Part shown: positions 17,872 through 25,863 of the stretch, piece after piece
Position numbering within the stretch: position 1 is the stretch's first letter
Layout of the letters: each line of letters starts with the position of its first letter
Source: Arthrospira sp. PCC 9108
GTDB lineage: Bacteria > Cyanobacteriota > Cyanobacteriia > Cyanobacteriales > Microcoleaceae
Assembly: GCA_016745315.1 (NCBI GenBank)
Contig: CP066886.1
Location: forward strand, 3,162,501 to 3,226,500
Reading direction: 5' to 3'
Length of the DNA stretch: 64,000 nt
Position numbers and translations under genes: made by a program
Notes under the pieces: generated by a model
The model's input: the letters and a program-made list of their open reading frames with translations, nothing else
Database searches by the model: none
What the model was told of the DNA's origin: nothing

Positions 17872-18026
17872 CTGATGTGGTTGCCCAATTGTTATTGGTA
17901 TAGTGTTGATTTCACCGCTTGGTCCTTCTTCGTTCAGAGCTATATGCACCACGTAGTCTTTCAACTCGCTCTCGCCGTAAAACTCCTACTTATTGCCGGA
18001 TTTACATCTACACCGTGGCACGTCTG

Positions 18027-18070
18027 GTAGGGGTCGAGAATGGAGTCGCCTCCATCCCCTCCCATTCAAA
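18027..18070 (-). mobile_element. Domain VI fragment of a group II intron
   Basis: The minus strand reads TTTGAATGGGAGGGGATGG...CTCGACCCCTAC, essentially identical to the domain VI of the plus-strand fragment at 19.6 kb, but without a preceding domain V. It shows that short 3' intron ends are dispersed in both orientations here. Confidence 0.55.
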
Positions 18071-18135
18071 GGGTGCATCTCAGTTAGGAAATGAGTAATT
18101 GTACTTAGTGCAACCTTCACCCACAGCCCTACATA

Positions 18136-18603
18136 ATGAGCGAAGCACCACTCACCCTCCCTCTACTCATGGATTCTCAGAAACCAGCTCAACTCCAGCA
18201 ACACCTTGACGCGATTGCGGCCATTCTCTACAGCGAAGCTAACCCTACTGAACTCACCACCCTTGAAGCCAATGAGAAGAGTGTTCGTGCTCTTACTCAA
18301 GAACACGTCTTGCCTCAACTAGGAGTTTTTTTATCGACCAGGCAACAGACCGCCACAGTGGAAAACAACTCACCCTGACCAGTATCCTCGGTAAACTCAC
18401 CCTCACTACCGCTCAAGGTCAACAACTGCAAGTGAAGCCAGGGACTCGTTGGAGTCCATACTTTGAGAAGTGTTGCTTGCTCGTTAGTGCTAATAACGCT
18501 TACCAACGAGCCGAAGAGGATATCACGATACTGACCGGGATGAGCATCTCCCACAGTACGCTCCAACGCCTTGTACAGCGAGAGGACTGGTGTGAGGTGG
18601 AGA
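18136..18603 (+). pseudogene. N-terminal fragment of an ISKra4-family transposase
   Basis: Begins LDAIAAILYSEANPTELTTLEANEKSVRALTQEHVLPQLG, then, after a frameshift, continues TSILGKLTL...VKPGTRWSPYFEKCCLLVSAN and EDITILTGMSISHSTLQRLVQRE, the N-terminal pattern of ISKra4 transposases. The frameshift lies at a T7 run (18325-18331) where one extra T would restore the frame (VFFIDQATD). The gene is then cut by the right IS630 copy at 18604; its C-terminal half is not found on the far side. Confidence 0.65.
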
Positions 18604-19561
18604 TATAGCACAAAACATAACATTTAGGACGTATAATGGCAAGGATATCTACAGAAGACCCAAAAGGCCAGCCCCCTACAGTTACGACCTTAGACAAAAA
18701 GTTATCAATGCAATTGAACTATACGGTATGTCCAAAACCAAAGCCAGTCAATTTTTCCATCTCAGCCGGAACACTATCAATCTCTGGCTGGAAAGAAAAG
18801 AACACACCGGAGACTTCCTCCCTAAACCTAATCGCCCACCTGGTCATAACCACCAAATTACCGACTGGCACAAATTCAAGGCTTTTGCCCAAGAGCATGG
18901 CGATCAAACCTCCGCTCAAATGGCTCAACTTTGGGATGACGACATCTCTCCTGGCACCATATCCAGAGCCTTGAAGAAAATTGGCTTCACCAGAAAAAAA
19001 ACTTACGGCTACCAAGAACGTGATCAGCAACAGCGAGAGGCGTTTATTGCTCAGATTCAACATATGGAGCCGGAAGGGTTGGTTTACCTCGATGAAGCTG
19101 GCATGAATAGTCAAGACTCGGATTATCCTTATGGTTACTGCCAGGAAGGACAACGCTTCCATACCCTCAAATCAGGGAAGAGGCAGGGCAGGGTGAGCTA
19201 TATGGCCGCATGGTGTTATCAACAACTCTTAGCTCCCTTTACCTTTGAGGGTTGTTGTAATCGGACAGTGTTTGAGTTGTAGTTGGAGTTTATCTTAATT
19301 CCAACATTGAAGCCAGGTCAGACTCTAGTATTGGACAATGCAACGTTTCATAAAGGGGGGCGGCAGGCTGAACTGGTGGAGGCAGCTCAATGCCGTTTGC
19401 TCTATCTACCACCTTATTCGCCAGACCTCAACAAGATAGAGAAATGTTGGTCGTGGTTGAAAGCCCGCATTCGCCATTGCACGTGAGCAGTTTGATTCTC
19501 TCGATGATGCCATGGATTCTGTTCTCAAGGCTGCGTCCTAACCGTATTGACTAGTGCTATA
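18604..19561 (+). mobile_element. IS630-type insertion sequence, right copy
   Basis: Inverted duplicate of the element at 15026-15982, with the same terminal repeats (TATAGCACAAAACATAAC... and ...ATTGACTAGTGCTATA) and TA duplications at both ends. It is 958 bp, almost identical to the left copy. It inserted into an ISKra4-type transposase gene. The two copies point outward and enclose about 2.6 kb. Confidence 0.88.
18636..19486 (+). pseudogene. IS630-type transposase, right copy (single amber codon)
   Basis: The frame runs from the helix-turn-helix region (SYDLRQKVINAIELYGMSKT) through GTISRALKKIGFTRKKTYGY and YLDEAGMNSQDSDYPYGYC to NRTVFEL, then TAG at 19280-19282, and resumes in the same frame with LEFILIPTLKPGQTLVLDN to ARIRHCT. 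The A8 run that is A7 in the left copy is intact here, so the amber is the only visible lesion. It sits where a Trp codon is expected (TGG to TAG). Start codon uncertain; ATG at 18728 lies inside the DNA-binding region. Confidence 0.85.
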
Positions 19562-19572
19562 ACGCACCCTAC

Positions 19573-19648
19573 GAGCCGTATGAAGGGAAACTTTCAAGTA
19601 CGGTTTTGAATGGGAGGGGATGGAGGCGACTCCATTCTCGACCCCTAA
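19573..19648 (+). mobile_element. 3' remnant of a group II intron (domains V-VI)
   Basis: Plus strand: GAGCCGTATGAAGGGAAACT...AAGTACGGTTTTG is a domain V, followed by GAATGGGAGGGGATGGAGG...CTCGACCCCTA as domain VI. It follows the right end of IS630 copy 2 by 11 bp, preceded by ACGCACCCTAC, which also precedes the fragment at 20.76 kb. Confidence 0.65.
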
Positions 19649-19689
19649 TAATGCCCAACTTGCGTCATACCCAGACGAATTAGTATAGC

Positions 19690-20730
19690 TCCCCACTTAA
19701 GTACCGAAGAACTTGGCCGGGCTGATCACCAAGCCCAAGAGGGCTTGGAAAGTCGCCAAGAGCAAATTATTTGGTTGTTGGCTCAGGGGAAGACCACGGA
19801 GGAAGTCCAAGAAATTACGGGCTACAGTCGCATCTGGATTTATGAATTGGTAAAAAGATACAACCAATTGGGATTAAAAGGGCTGGGCGCGCGCCTCTAG
19901 GGAAATCCCGGACATCCACCGTTAATTGATGATGTGACCCAAGCTCAGTTATGGCAAGCCCGGCAAGGAACAGCGCCGGATGGGGGACTGTGGAACGGTC
20001 GCCAGGTGGCAGACTGGTTGACAGGAGTAACTGGACGAAAAATTAGCCGACAAAGGGGATGGGAGATTCTGCGACAAATGACATTTCGGCTTCGTGTACC
20101 GAGACCGGCTCACATCGAAAGTGACGAAGACTAGCAGCAAGCCTGGAAAAAAACTGGTAACGGAGTTAGAGGGACTTCGCCGGAGATATCCTGATGCACA
20201 GGTGCAATTGTGGAGCGAAGATGAACACCGTCTGGGACTCAAACCGGTGATGGGACGCTCCAATAGCGGAAGGTTGTCAACCACTCGCCCATATTAATTG
20301 GAAATGCGAGTGGTTATGGTTATATGGTTTTGTCAGACCGCAGACGGCAGAGACTTATTGGTGGATCATCCCTTAGGTCAATACAACTCTATTTGGTCGA
20401 GTGTTACAGGAGTTTGCTGCCGAATTGAAATTAGGTCCAAATCAACACATTATGTTAGTGGTTGACCAAGCCGGATGGCATATCAGTAAGAATCTGAAAG
20501 TACCCGAAGGACTGCATTTAATGTTTCTACCGTCCCATTCCCCGGAACTGCAACCGGCGGAAAGACTGTGGCCTCTGGTAGATGAACCCATTGCCAATCG
20601 CTCATTTGAGAATCTTGAGCAGCTAGAGGAACTCTTGTGTGCTGGCTGCCGAAGTTTGTGGGAACAGCGCGAATTAATTCGAGGCTTGATGAGTTTTCAT
20701 TGGTGGCCTCAAATCGAGACTTCACTATAA
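19690..20730 (+). pseudogene. Decayed second type of IS630-like transposase
   Basis: Distinct from the paired IS630 element. Frame pieces in order: GLESRQEQIIWLLAQGKTTEEVQEITGYSR and WIYELVKRYNQLGLKGLG (helix-turn-helix), a stop, LWQARQGTAPDGGLWNGRQVADWL, a shift, LRRRYPDAQVQLWSEDEHRLGLKP, a shift, then HIMLVVDQAGWHISKNLKVPEGLHLMFLPSHSPELQPAERLW, giving the three catalytic acidic regions. At least two in-frame stops and two shifts make it clearly dead. Confidence 0.75.
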
Positions 20731-20763
20731 TTGATTATCCGGACTTGATATGACGCACCCTAC

Positions 20764-20838
20764 GACCCGTGTGAGGTGAAAGTCTCAAGCACGGTTTTGA
20801 AGGGGAGGGGGAGAAGGTGACTTCTCTCTCGACCCCTA
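20764..20838 (+). mobile_element. 3' remnant of a group II intron abutting the gas vesicle repeat
   Basis: Plus strand GACCCGTGTGAGGTGAAAGT...CAAGCACGGTTTTG is a domain V, followed by domain VI ending CTCTCTCGACCCC, matching the complete intron at 12 kb. It ends exactly where the first gvpA-gvpC repeat unit begins (CTAATAATTATTACC). The second and third units lack it. Confidence 0.7.
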
Positions 20839-20857
20839 ATAATTATTACCAAAATGC

Positions 20858-20886
20858 TTGACATTATACCCAAGTACTGATAGACT
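20858..20886 (+). promoter_or_regulatory. Candidate gvpA promoter, unit 1
   Basis: TTGACA at 20858-20863 and TAGACT at 20881-20886, 17 bp apart, about 365 bp upstream of gvpA. The long leader between them and gvpA is conserved in all three units and may carry a 5' UTR. Confidence 0.45.
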
Positions 20887-21251
20887 CCAAACCGTTGTCG
20901 TAGGATGATGCCCCATAGCTGTTTAGTGGTGGACGTGAAGTACATAGCCTGTATATCTTGGTTTTAAAAAGGCGATTTGTACGTGACAATAGTCCTCTTT
21001 GAACAGAATGTTGGAGGCTTTGAGAGATACCTTCACCAATGGCATGATTGCCTCACTATTGATTGTATCATACTCAGAAGCTTCGGGCTATTGCCACATT
21101 CTTGACAGTTAAATCTGTCTCGATTCTGTATGATGGAGGATAACAGGACTTCCCTGGTAGCCTGGTCAACAGTAATACTAGCAACAATCTACCATGACAG
21201 CCTAGCTGGACGGTGGGGGTGTCAACATGAAAATTAAGAGGTAATTGACTC

Positions 21252-21470
21252 ATGGCAGTTGAAAAAGTAAACTCGTCTTCGAGCTTGGCTGAGGTTATTG
21301 ATCGTATCCTAGATAAAGGGATTGTAATTGATGCCTGGGTTCGTGTTTCCTTAGTGGGCATAGAACTGTTATCGGTAGAAGCAAGGGTTGTGATTGCATC
21401 TGTGGAAACTTACCTCAAATATGCAGAAGCTGTGGGTCTAACGGCTCAAGCTGCTGTTCCTTCTGTATAA
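21252..21470 (+). CDS. gvpA: Gas vesicle structural protein GvpA, copy 1
   Basis: The 72-residue hydrophobic shell protein that polymerises into the ribs of the gas vesicle wall and gives buoyancy. The sequence MAVEKVNSSSSLAEVIDRIL...DAWVRVSLVGIELLSVEARV is essentially the universal GvpA. The leader upstream contains a possible second promoter (TTGACA near 21101). The encoded protein is identical to copies 2 and 3. gvpC follows after 229 bp. Confidence 0.97.
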   Translation: MAVEKVNSSSSLAEVIDRILDKGIVIDAWVRVSLVGIELLSVEARVVIASVETYLKYAEAVGLTAQAAVPSV

Positions 21471-21699
21471 AGGGTTTCACAGTTAACTAGCGGTCGGACA
21501 TCTGATTGTGTCTTCTGATTAAGTCCATCTAGCTACAGCCTGAATCTGAGTCGGAAAGCCAATGCCTGAGTTTCAGGGGGCTATATGATTCTCTAGGGAA
21601 GACCCTAAAGTAAGGCTGACAGGAAAGACTACAGAAAACCACAGAAAACCACAGATGTCCGATGCTTAAACACCAACTGGGGGGATATCCTTAAGTACT

Positions 21700-22155
21700 A
21701 TGGTGTTACAGGATGATTGGCAACAAAGCCACCTAGAGCGTCGCCAGGTTTTGGCTGCAAGCCAAAAACAGATTTGGGCGACGATCGGTTTATGGCAACG
21801 AGAACGATACAGCCAGGCGATCACTCAAAAACAAGATCGACAGGCTTTTGTATCTCAATTAAAACAAGAAAATCAAGCCTTTTTGGCAGACGCTCATAAT
21901 AACCATCGTCAGCAAGCAGAACAACTAGCTGAGGATTTAAAAGAGTTTGTGCGATCGCTTCAGAAAGAAACTGCTACCTTTCTGGAGGAGAGCGCCCAGT
22001 CCCGAACCGAAAAAGCTGAGGAATTAGCCCAGGAGTTACGGGATTTTCGGGCGGAACTTCGAGATACGGTTGCTCAATGGCAACAGCAGTGGCAACAACA
22101 AGACCAGGAAAGAGCCGCCGGTCGCCGAAAACTCGCCCAGCAGGTATGGCAATAG
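21700..22155 (+). CDS. gvpC: Truncated GvpC, copy 1
   Basis: GvpC binds the outside of the vesicle and strengthens it against collapse, using repeats of about 33 residues. This copy keeps the N-terminal part (QQSHLERRQVLAASQKQIWATIGLWQ...) with amphipathic, Gln/Glu-rich repeats, but stops at 151 residues. Relative to the long copy, the CAAGGGGATTTGCAAG segment is missing and the frame closes at TGGCAATAG. The decayed remainder to about 22370 has further stops (ATGCAATGACAAG, CCTTAG). Copy 2 has the same lesions. Confidence 0.85.
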   Translation: MVLQDDWQQSHLERRQVLAASQKQIWATIGLWQRERYSQAITQKQDRQAFVSQLKQENQAFLADAHNNHRQQAEQLAEDLKEFVRSLQKETATFLEESAQSRTEKAEELAQELRDFRAELRDTVAQWQQQWQQQDQERAAGRRKLAQQVWQ

Positions 22156-22401
22156 TTCAATATGATCTGATCCGCACCATTATGGCTGAAAAATTGCTAC
22201 AGCCAATCCAAGAGGCGAAAGCCGAACGCCTAGCAGGTATTCAGTCCATGTTTGAGGATATGGGTAAGTTTCGGATGCAATGACAAGAGTATCATCGGGA
22301 ACGGGAAAAGTCGGTTTGGGGTGGTGAAAGGGTGAAATCGACCCCAGCAAAGCCTTAGAAGGCGAAGGCTAGTCAAACCCTAATAATTATTACCAAAATG
22401 C

Positions 22402-22430
22402 TTGACATTATACCCAAGTACTGATAGACT
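22402..22430 (+). promoter_or_regulatory. Candidate gvpA promoter, unit 2
   Basis: Same TTGACA-17 bp-TAGACT arrangement as in unit 1, located directly after the decayed gvpC of unit 1, so each gvpA could be transcribed independently. Confidence 0.45.
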
Positions 22431-22795
22431 CCAAACCGTTGTCGTAGGATGATGCCCCATAGCTGTTTAGTGGTGGACGTGAAGTACATAGCCTGTATAT
22501 CTTGGTTTTAAAAAGGCGATTTGTACGTGACAATAGTCCTCTTTGAACAGAATGTTGGAGGCTTTGAGAGATACCTTCACCAATGGCATGATTGCCTCGC
22601 TATTGATTGTATCATACTCAGAAGCTTCGGGCTATTGCCACATTCTTGACAGTTAAATCTGTCTCGATTCTGTATGATGGAGGATAACAGGACTTCCCTG
22701 GTAGCCTGGTCAACAGTAATACTAGCAACAATCTACCATGACAGCCTAGCTGGACGGTGGTGGTGTCAACATGAAAATTAAGAGGTAATTGACTC

Positions 22796-23014
22796 ATGGC
22801 AGTTGAAAAAGTAAACTCGTCTTCGAGCTTGGCTGAGGTTATTGATCGTATCCTAGATAAAGGGATTGTAATTGATGCCTGGGTTCGTGTTTCCTTAGTG
22901 GGCATAGAACTGTTATCGGTAGAAGCAAGGGTTGTGATTGCATCTGTGGAAACTTACCTCAAATATGCAGAAGCTGTGGGTCTAACGGCTCAAGCTGCTG
23001 TTCCTTCTGTATAA
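22796..23014 (+). CDS. gvpA: Gas vesicle structural protein GvpA, copy 2
   Basis: Encodes a protein identical to copies 1 and 3 (72 residues). It raises the gvpA dosage of the locus, fitting the need for far more GvpA than any other Gvp protein. The short antisense frame across it is only a shadow. Confidence 0.97.
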   Translation: MAVEKVNSSSSLAEVIDRILDKGIVIDAWVRVSLVGIELLSVEARVVIASVETYLKYAEAVGLTAQAAVPSV

Positions 23015-23242
23015 AGGGTTTCACAGTTAACTAGCGGTCGGACATCTGATTGTGTCTTCTGATTAAGTCCATCTAGCTACAGCCTGAATCTGAGTCGGAA
23101 AGCCAATGCCTGAGTTTCAGGGGGCTATATGATTCTCTAGGGAAGACCCTAAAGTAAGGCTGACAGGAAAGACTACAGAAAACCACAGAAAACCACAGAT
23201 GTCCGATGCTTAAACACCAACTGGGGGATATCCTTAAGTACT

Positions 23243-23698
23243 ATGGCGTTACAGGATGATTGGCAACAAAGCCACCTAGAGCGTCGCCAGGTTTTGGCTG
23301 CAAGCCAAAAACAGATTTGGGCGACGATCGGTTTATGGCAACGAGAACGATACAGCCAGGCGATCACTCAAAAACAAGATCGACAGGCTTTTGTATCTCA
23401 ATTAAAACAAGAAAATCAAGCCTTTTTGGCAGACGCTCATAATAACCATCGTCAGCAAGCAGAACAACTAGCTGAGGATTTAAAAGAGTTTGTGCGATCG
23501 CTTCAGAAAGAAACTGCTACCTTTCTGGAGGAGAGCGCCCAGTCCCGAACCGAAAAAGCTGAGGAATTAGCCCAGGAGTTACGGGATTTTCGGGCGGAAC
23601 TTCGAGATACGGTTGCTCAATGGCAACAGCAGTGGCAACAACAAGACCAGGAAAGAGCCGCCGGTCGCCGAAAACTCGCCCAGCAGGTATGGCAATAG
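23243..23698 (+). CDS. gvpC: Truncated GvpC, copy 2
   Basis: 151 residues, differing from copy 1 only at the first codons (MALQDD versus MVLQDD) and carrying the same truncating deletion and downstream stops. The shared lesions mean units 1 and 2 arose by duplication after gvpC had decayed. A G5 run (G6 in units 1 and 3) lies just upstream of the start. Confidence 0.85.
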   Translation: MALQDDWQQSHLERRQVLAASQKQIWATIGLWQRERYSQAITQKQDRQAFVSQLKQENQAFLADAHNNHRQQAEQLAEDLKEFVRSLQKETATFLEESAQSRTEKAEELAQELRDFRAELRDTVAQWQQQWQQQDQERAAGRRKLAQQVWQ

Positions 23699-23944
23699 TT
23701 CAATATGATCTGATCCGCACCATTATGGCTGAAAAATTGCTACAGCCAATCCAAGAGGCGAAAGCCGAACGCCTAGCAGGTATTCAGTCCATGTTTGAGG
23801 ATATGGGTAAGTTTCGGATGCAATGACAAGAGTATCATCGGGAACGGGAAAAGTCGGTTTGGGGTGGTGAAAGGGTGAAATCGACCCCAGCAAAGCCTTA
23901 GAAGGCGAAGGCTAGTCAAACCCTAATAATTATTACCAAAATGC

Positions 23945-23973
23945 TTGACATTATACCCAAGTACTGATAGACT
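23945..23973 (+). promoter_or_regulatory. Candidate gvpA promoter, unit 3
   Basis: Third copy of TTGACA-17 bp-TAGACT, upstream of the gvpA-gvpC pair that leads into gvpN and gvpJ. Confidence 0.45.
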
Positions 23974-24338
23974 CCAAACCGTTGTCGTAGGATGATGCCC
24001 CATAGCTGTTTAGTGGTGGACGTGAAGTACATAGCCTGTATATCTTGGTTTTAAAAAGGCGATTTGTACGTGACAATAGTCCTCTTTGAACAGAATGTTG
24101 GAGGCTTTGAGAGATACCTTCACCAATGGCATGATTGCCTCGCTATTGATTGTATCATACTCAGAAGCTTCGGGCTATTGCCACATTCTTGACAGTTAAA
24201 TCTGTCTCGATTCTGTATGATGGAGGATAACAGGACTTCCCTGGTAGCCTGGTCAACAGTAATACTAGCAACAATCTACCATGACAGCCTAGCTGGACGG
24301 TGGTGGTGTCAACATGAAAATTAAGAGGTAATTGACTC

Positions 24339-24557
24339 ATGGCAGTTGAAAAAGTAAACTCGTCTTCGAGCTTGGCTGAGGTTATTGATCGTATCCTAGA
24401 TAAAGGGATTGTAATTGATGCCTGGGTTCGTGTTTCCTTAGTGGGCATAGAACTGTTATCGGTAGAAGCAAGGGTTGTGATTGCATCTGTGGAAACTTAC
24501 CTCAAATATGCAGAAGCTGTGGGTCTAACGGCTCAAGCTGCTGTTCCTTCTGTATAA
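24339..24557 (+). CDS. gvpA: Gas vesicle structural protein GvpA, copy 3
   Basis: Identical 72-residue GvpA, the copy directly upstream of the only long gvpC and of gvpN-gvpJ. This unit is likely closest to the ancestral single-copy arrangement gvpA-gvpC-gvpN-gvpJ. Confidence 0.97.
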   Translation: MAVEKVNSSSSLAEVIDRILDKGIVIDAWVRVSLVGIELLSVEARVVIASVETYLKYAEAVGLTAQAAVPSV

Positions 24558-24786
24558 AGGGTTTCACAGTTAACTAGCGGTCGGACATCTGATTGTGTCT
24601 TCTGATTAAGTCCATCTAGCTACAGCCTGAATCTGAGTCGGAAAGCCAATGCCTGAGTTTCAGGGGGCTATATGATTCTCTAGGGAAGACCCTAAAGTAA
24701 GGCTGACAGGAAAGACTACAGAAAACCACAGAAAACCACAGATGTCCGATGCTTAAACACCAACTGGGGGGATATCCTTAAGTACT

Positions 24787-25641
24787 ATGGCGTTACAGGA
24801 TGATTGGCAACAAAGCCACCTAGAGCGTCGCCAGGTTTTGGCTGCAAGCCAAAAACAGATTTGGGCGACGATCGGTTTATGGCAACGAGAACGATACAGC
24901 CAGGCGATCACTCAAAAACAAGATCGACAGGCTTTTGTATCTCAATTAAAACAAGAAAATCAAGCCTTTTTGGCAGACGCTCATAATAACCATCGTCAGC
25001 AAGCAGAACAACTAGCTGAGGATTTAAAAGAGTTTGTGCGATCGCTTCAGAAAGAAACTGCTACCTTTCTGGAGGAGAGCGCCCAGTCCCGAACCGAAAA
25101 AGCTGAGGAATTAGCCCAGGAGTTACGGGATTTTCGGGCGGAACTTCGAGATACGGTTGCTCAATGGCAACAGCAGTGGCAACAACAAGACCAGGAAAGA
25201 GCCGCCGGTCGCCGAAAACTCGCCCTGCAGGTACAAGGGGATTTGCAAGAGTTCAATATTATCCGCACCATTATGGCTGAAAAATTGCTACAGCAAACCC
25301 AAGAGGCGAAAGCCGAACGCCTAGCAGGTATTCAGTCCATGTTTGAGGATATGGGTAAGTTTCGGATGCAATTACAAGAGTATCGTCGGGAACGGGAAAA
25401 GTCGGTTTGGGGTGGTGAAAGGGTGAAATCGACCCCAGCAACGCCTCAGAAGGCGAAGGCTAGTCAAACATTGGTTCCTAAAACCAAGCCGAAGGCGGTT
25501 AAATCAGCGCCTAGTACTACCACAGCAGCCCAATCAACAACACCTACCGCTGTGGTGGTTGCTGAACCAACAAAACCAGCAGTTCCCCCTAATCAGCCTA
25601 AACCAACTACTGTTGTTCCTCATCCCCCTAACCCCGGATGA
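24787..25641 (+). CDS. gvpC: Gas vesicle outer protein GvpC, long copy
   Basis: 284 residues. Amphipathic repeats occupy about residues 10-215, recognisable by recurring phrases such as FVSQLKQENQAFLADAHNNH, FVRSLQKETATFLEESAQSR and LRDFRAELRDTVAQW. A low-complexity Ala/Pro/Thr/Lys linker follows (about 220-284, with KPKAVKSAPSTTTAAQ and PNQPKPTTVVPHPP). It is the only gvpC here with an intact repeat region. The ORF ends at a TGA just before a sequence that, in another frame, encodes a winged-helix-like tail, so the natural protein may have been longer. Confidence 0.9.
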   Translation: MALQDDWQQSHLERRQVLAASQKQIWATIGLWQRERYSQAITQKQDRQAFVSQLKQENQAFLADAHNNHRQQAEQLAEDLKEFVRSLQKETATFLEESAQSRTEKAEELAQELRDFRAELRDTVAQWQQQWQQQDQERAAGRRKLALQVQGDLQEFNIIRTIMAEKLLQQTQEAKAERLAGIQSMFEDMGKFRMQLQEYRREREKSVWGGERVKSTPATPQKAKASQTLVPKTKPKAVKSAPSTTTAAQSTTPTAVVVAEPTKPAVPPNQPKPTTVVPHPPNPG

Positions 25642-25825
25642 ATGGGTTTATGATTACATTTATCAGCAGTCGAGGGTACGATTGACTGATATTGAGGAGG
25701 ATTTGCAGTTAAATCGCATTCAAACCGTTGATGCTTTGCGATAACTTCTGAAACAAGGTTGGATTGTTCAGAGCGTTCAAGCCTACTATGCCAACAGTTC
25801 AAATGAAAATAGGGTTCGGGACTAA
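25642..25825 (+). pseudogene. Out-of-frame winged-helix-like tail after gvpC
   Basis: Reading one frame over from the gvpC end gives LTPDEWVYDYIYQQSRVRLTDIEEDLQLNRIQTVDALR, TAA, LLKQGWIVQSVQAYYANSS. This aligns by eye with the C-terminus of GvpN (LSDTEQKIYTYIKDSDGARVSEIEIALGLNRVQTTDALRSLLRKSYL). It therefore looks like a small winged-helix domain once fused to GvpC, or a decayed GvpN end. The TAA replaces a Ser codon (TCA-type) at DALRS. Frameshift plus nonsense suggest decay. Confidence 0.65.
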
Positions 25826-25863
25826 AATATCCCTAGCCTGGTAGCTTACAATCTAACATTAAT

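Larger units (their letters stand above)
20837..25469 (+). repeat. Three tandem copies of a 1543/1544-bp gvpA-gvpC unit
   Basis: Units start at about 20837, 22381 and 23924, each with TAATAATTATTACCAAAATG, and the third loses similarity at about 25469. Each contains a leader of about 415 bp, gvpA, a 229-bp spacer and gvpC. Units 1 and 2 end in a junction where gvpC (AKAS codons) is joined directly to the leader of the next unit. Differences between units are single bases, for example G6/G5/G6 before GATATCC upstream of gvpC. The near identity implies recent duplication or ongoing homogenisation. Confidence 0.95.

Noticed and set aside
17752..17964. 70-codon minus-strand frame
   Set aside because: It runs through intron domain V and VI; it is RNA structure rather than protein.
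18636..18974. 112-codon plus-strand frame starting MARISTEDPKG
   Set aside because: Wrong frame of the IS630 transposase; the neighbouring frame gives YSYDLRQKVINAIELYG and the helix-turn-helix.
21074..21361. 95-codon minus-strand frame across gvpA
   Set aside because: Antisense shadow of gvpA present in all three units; no family match.
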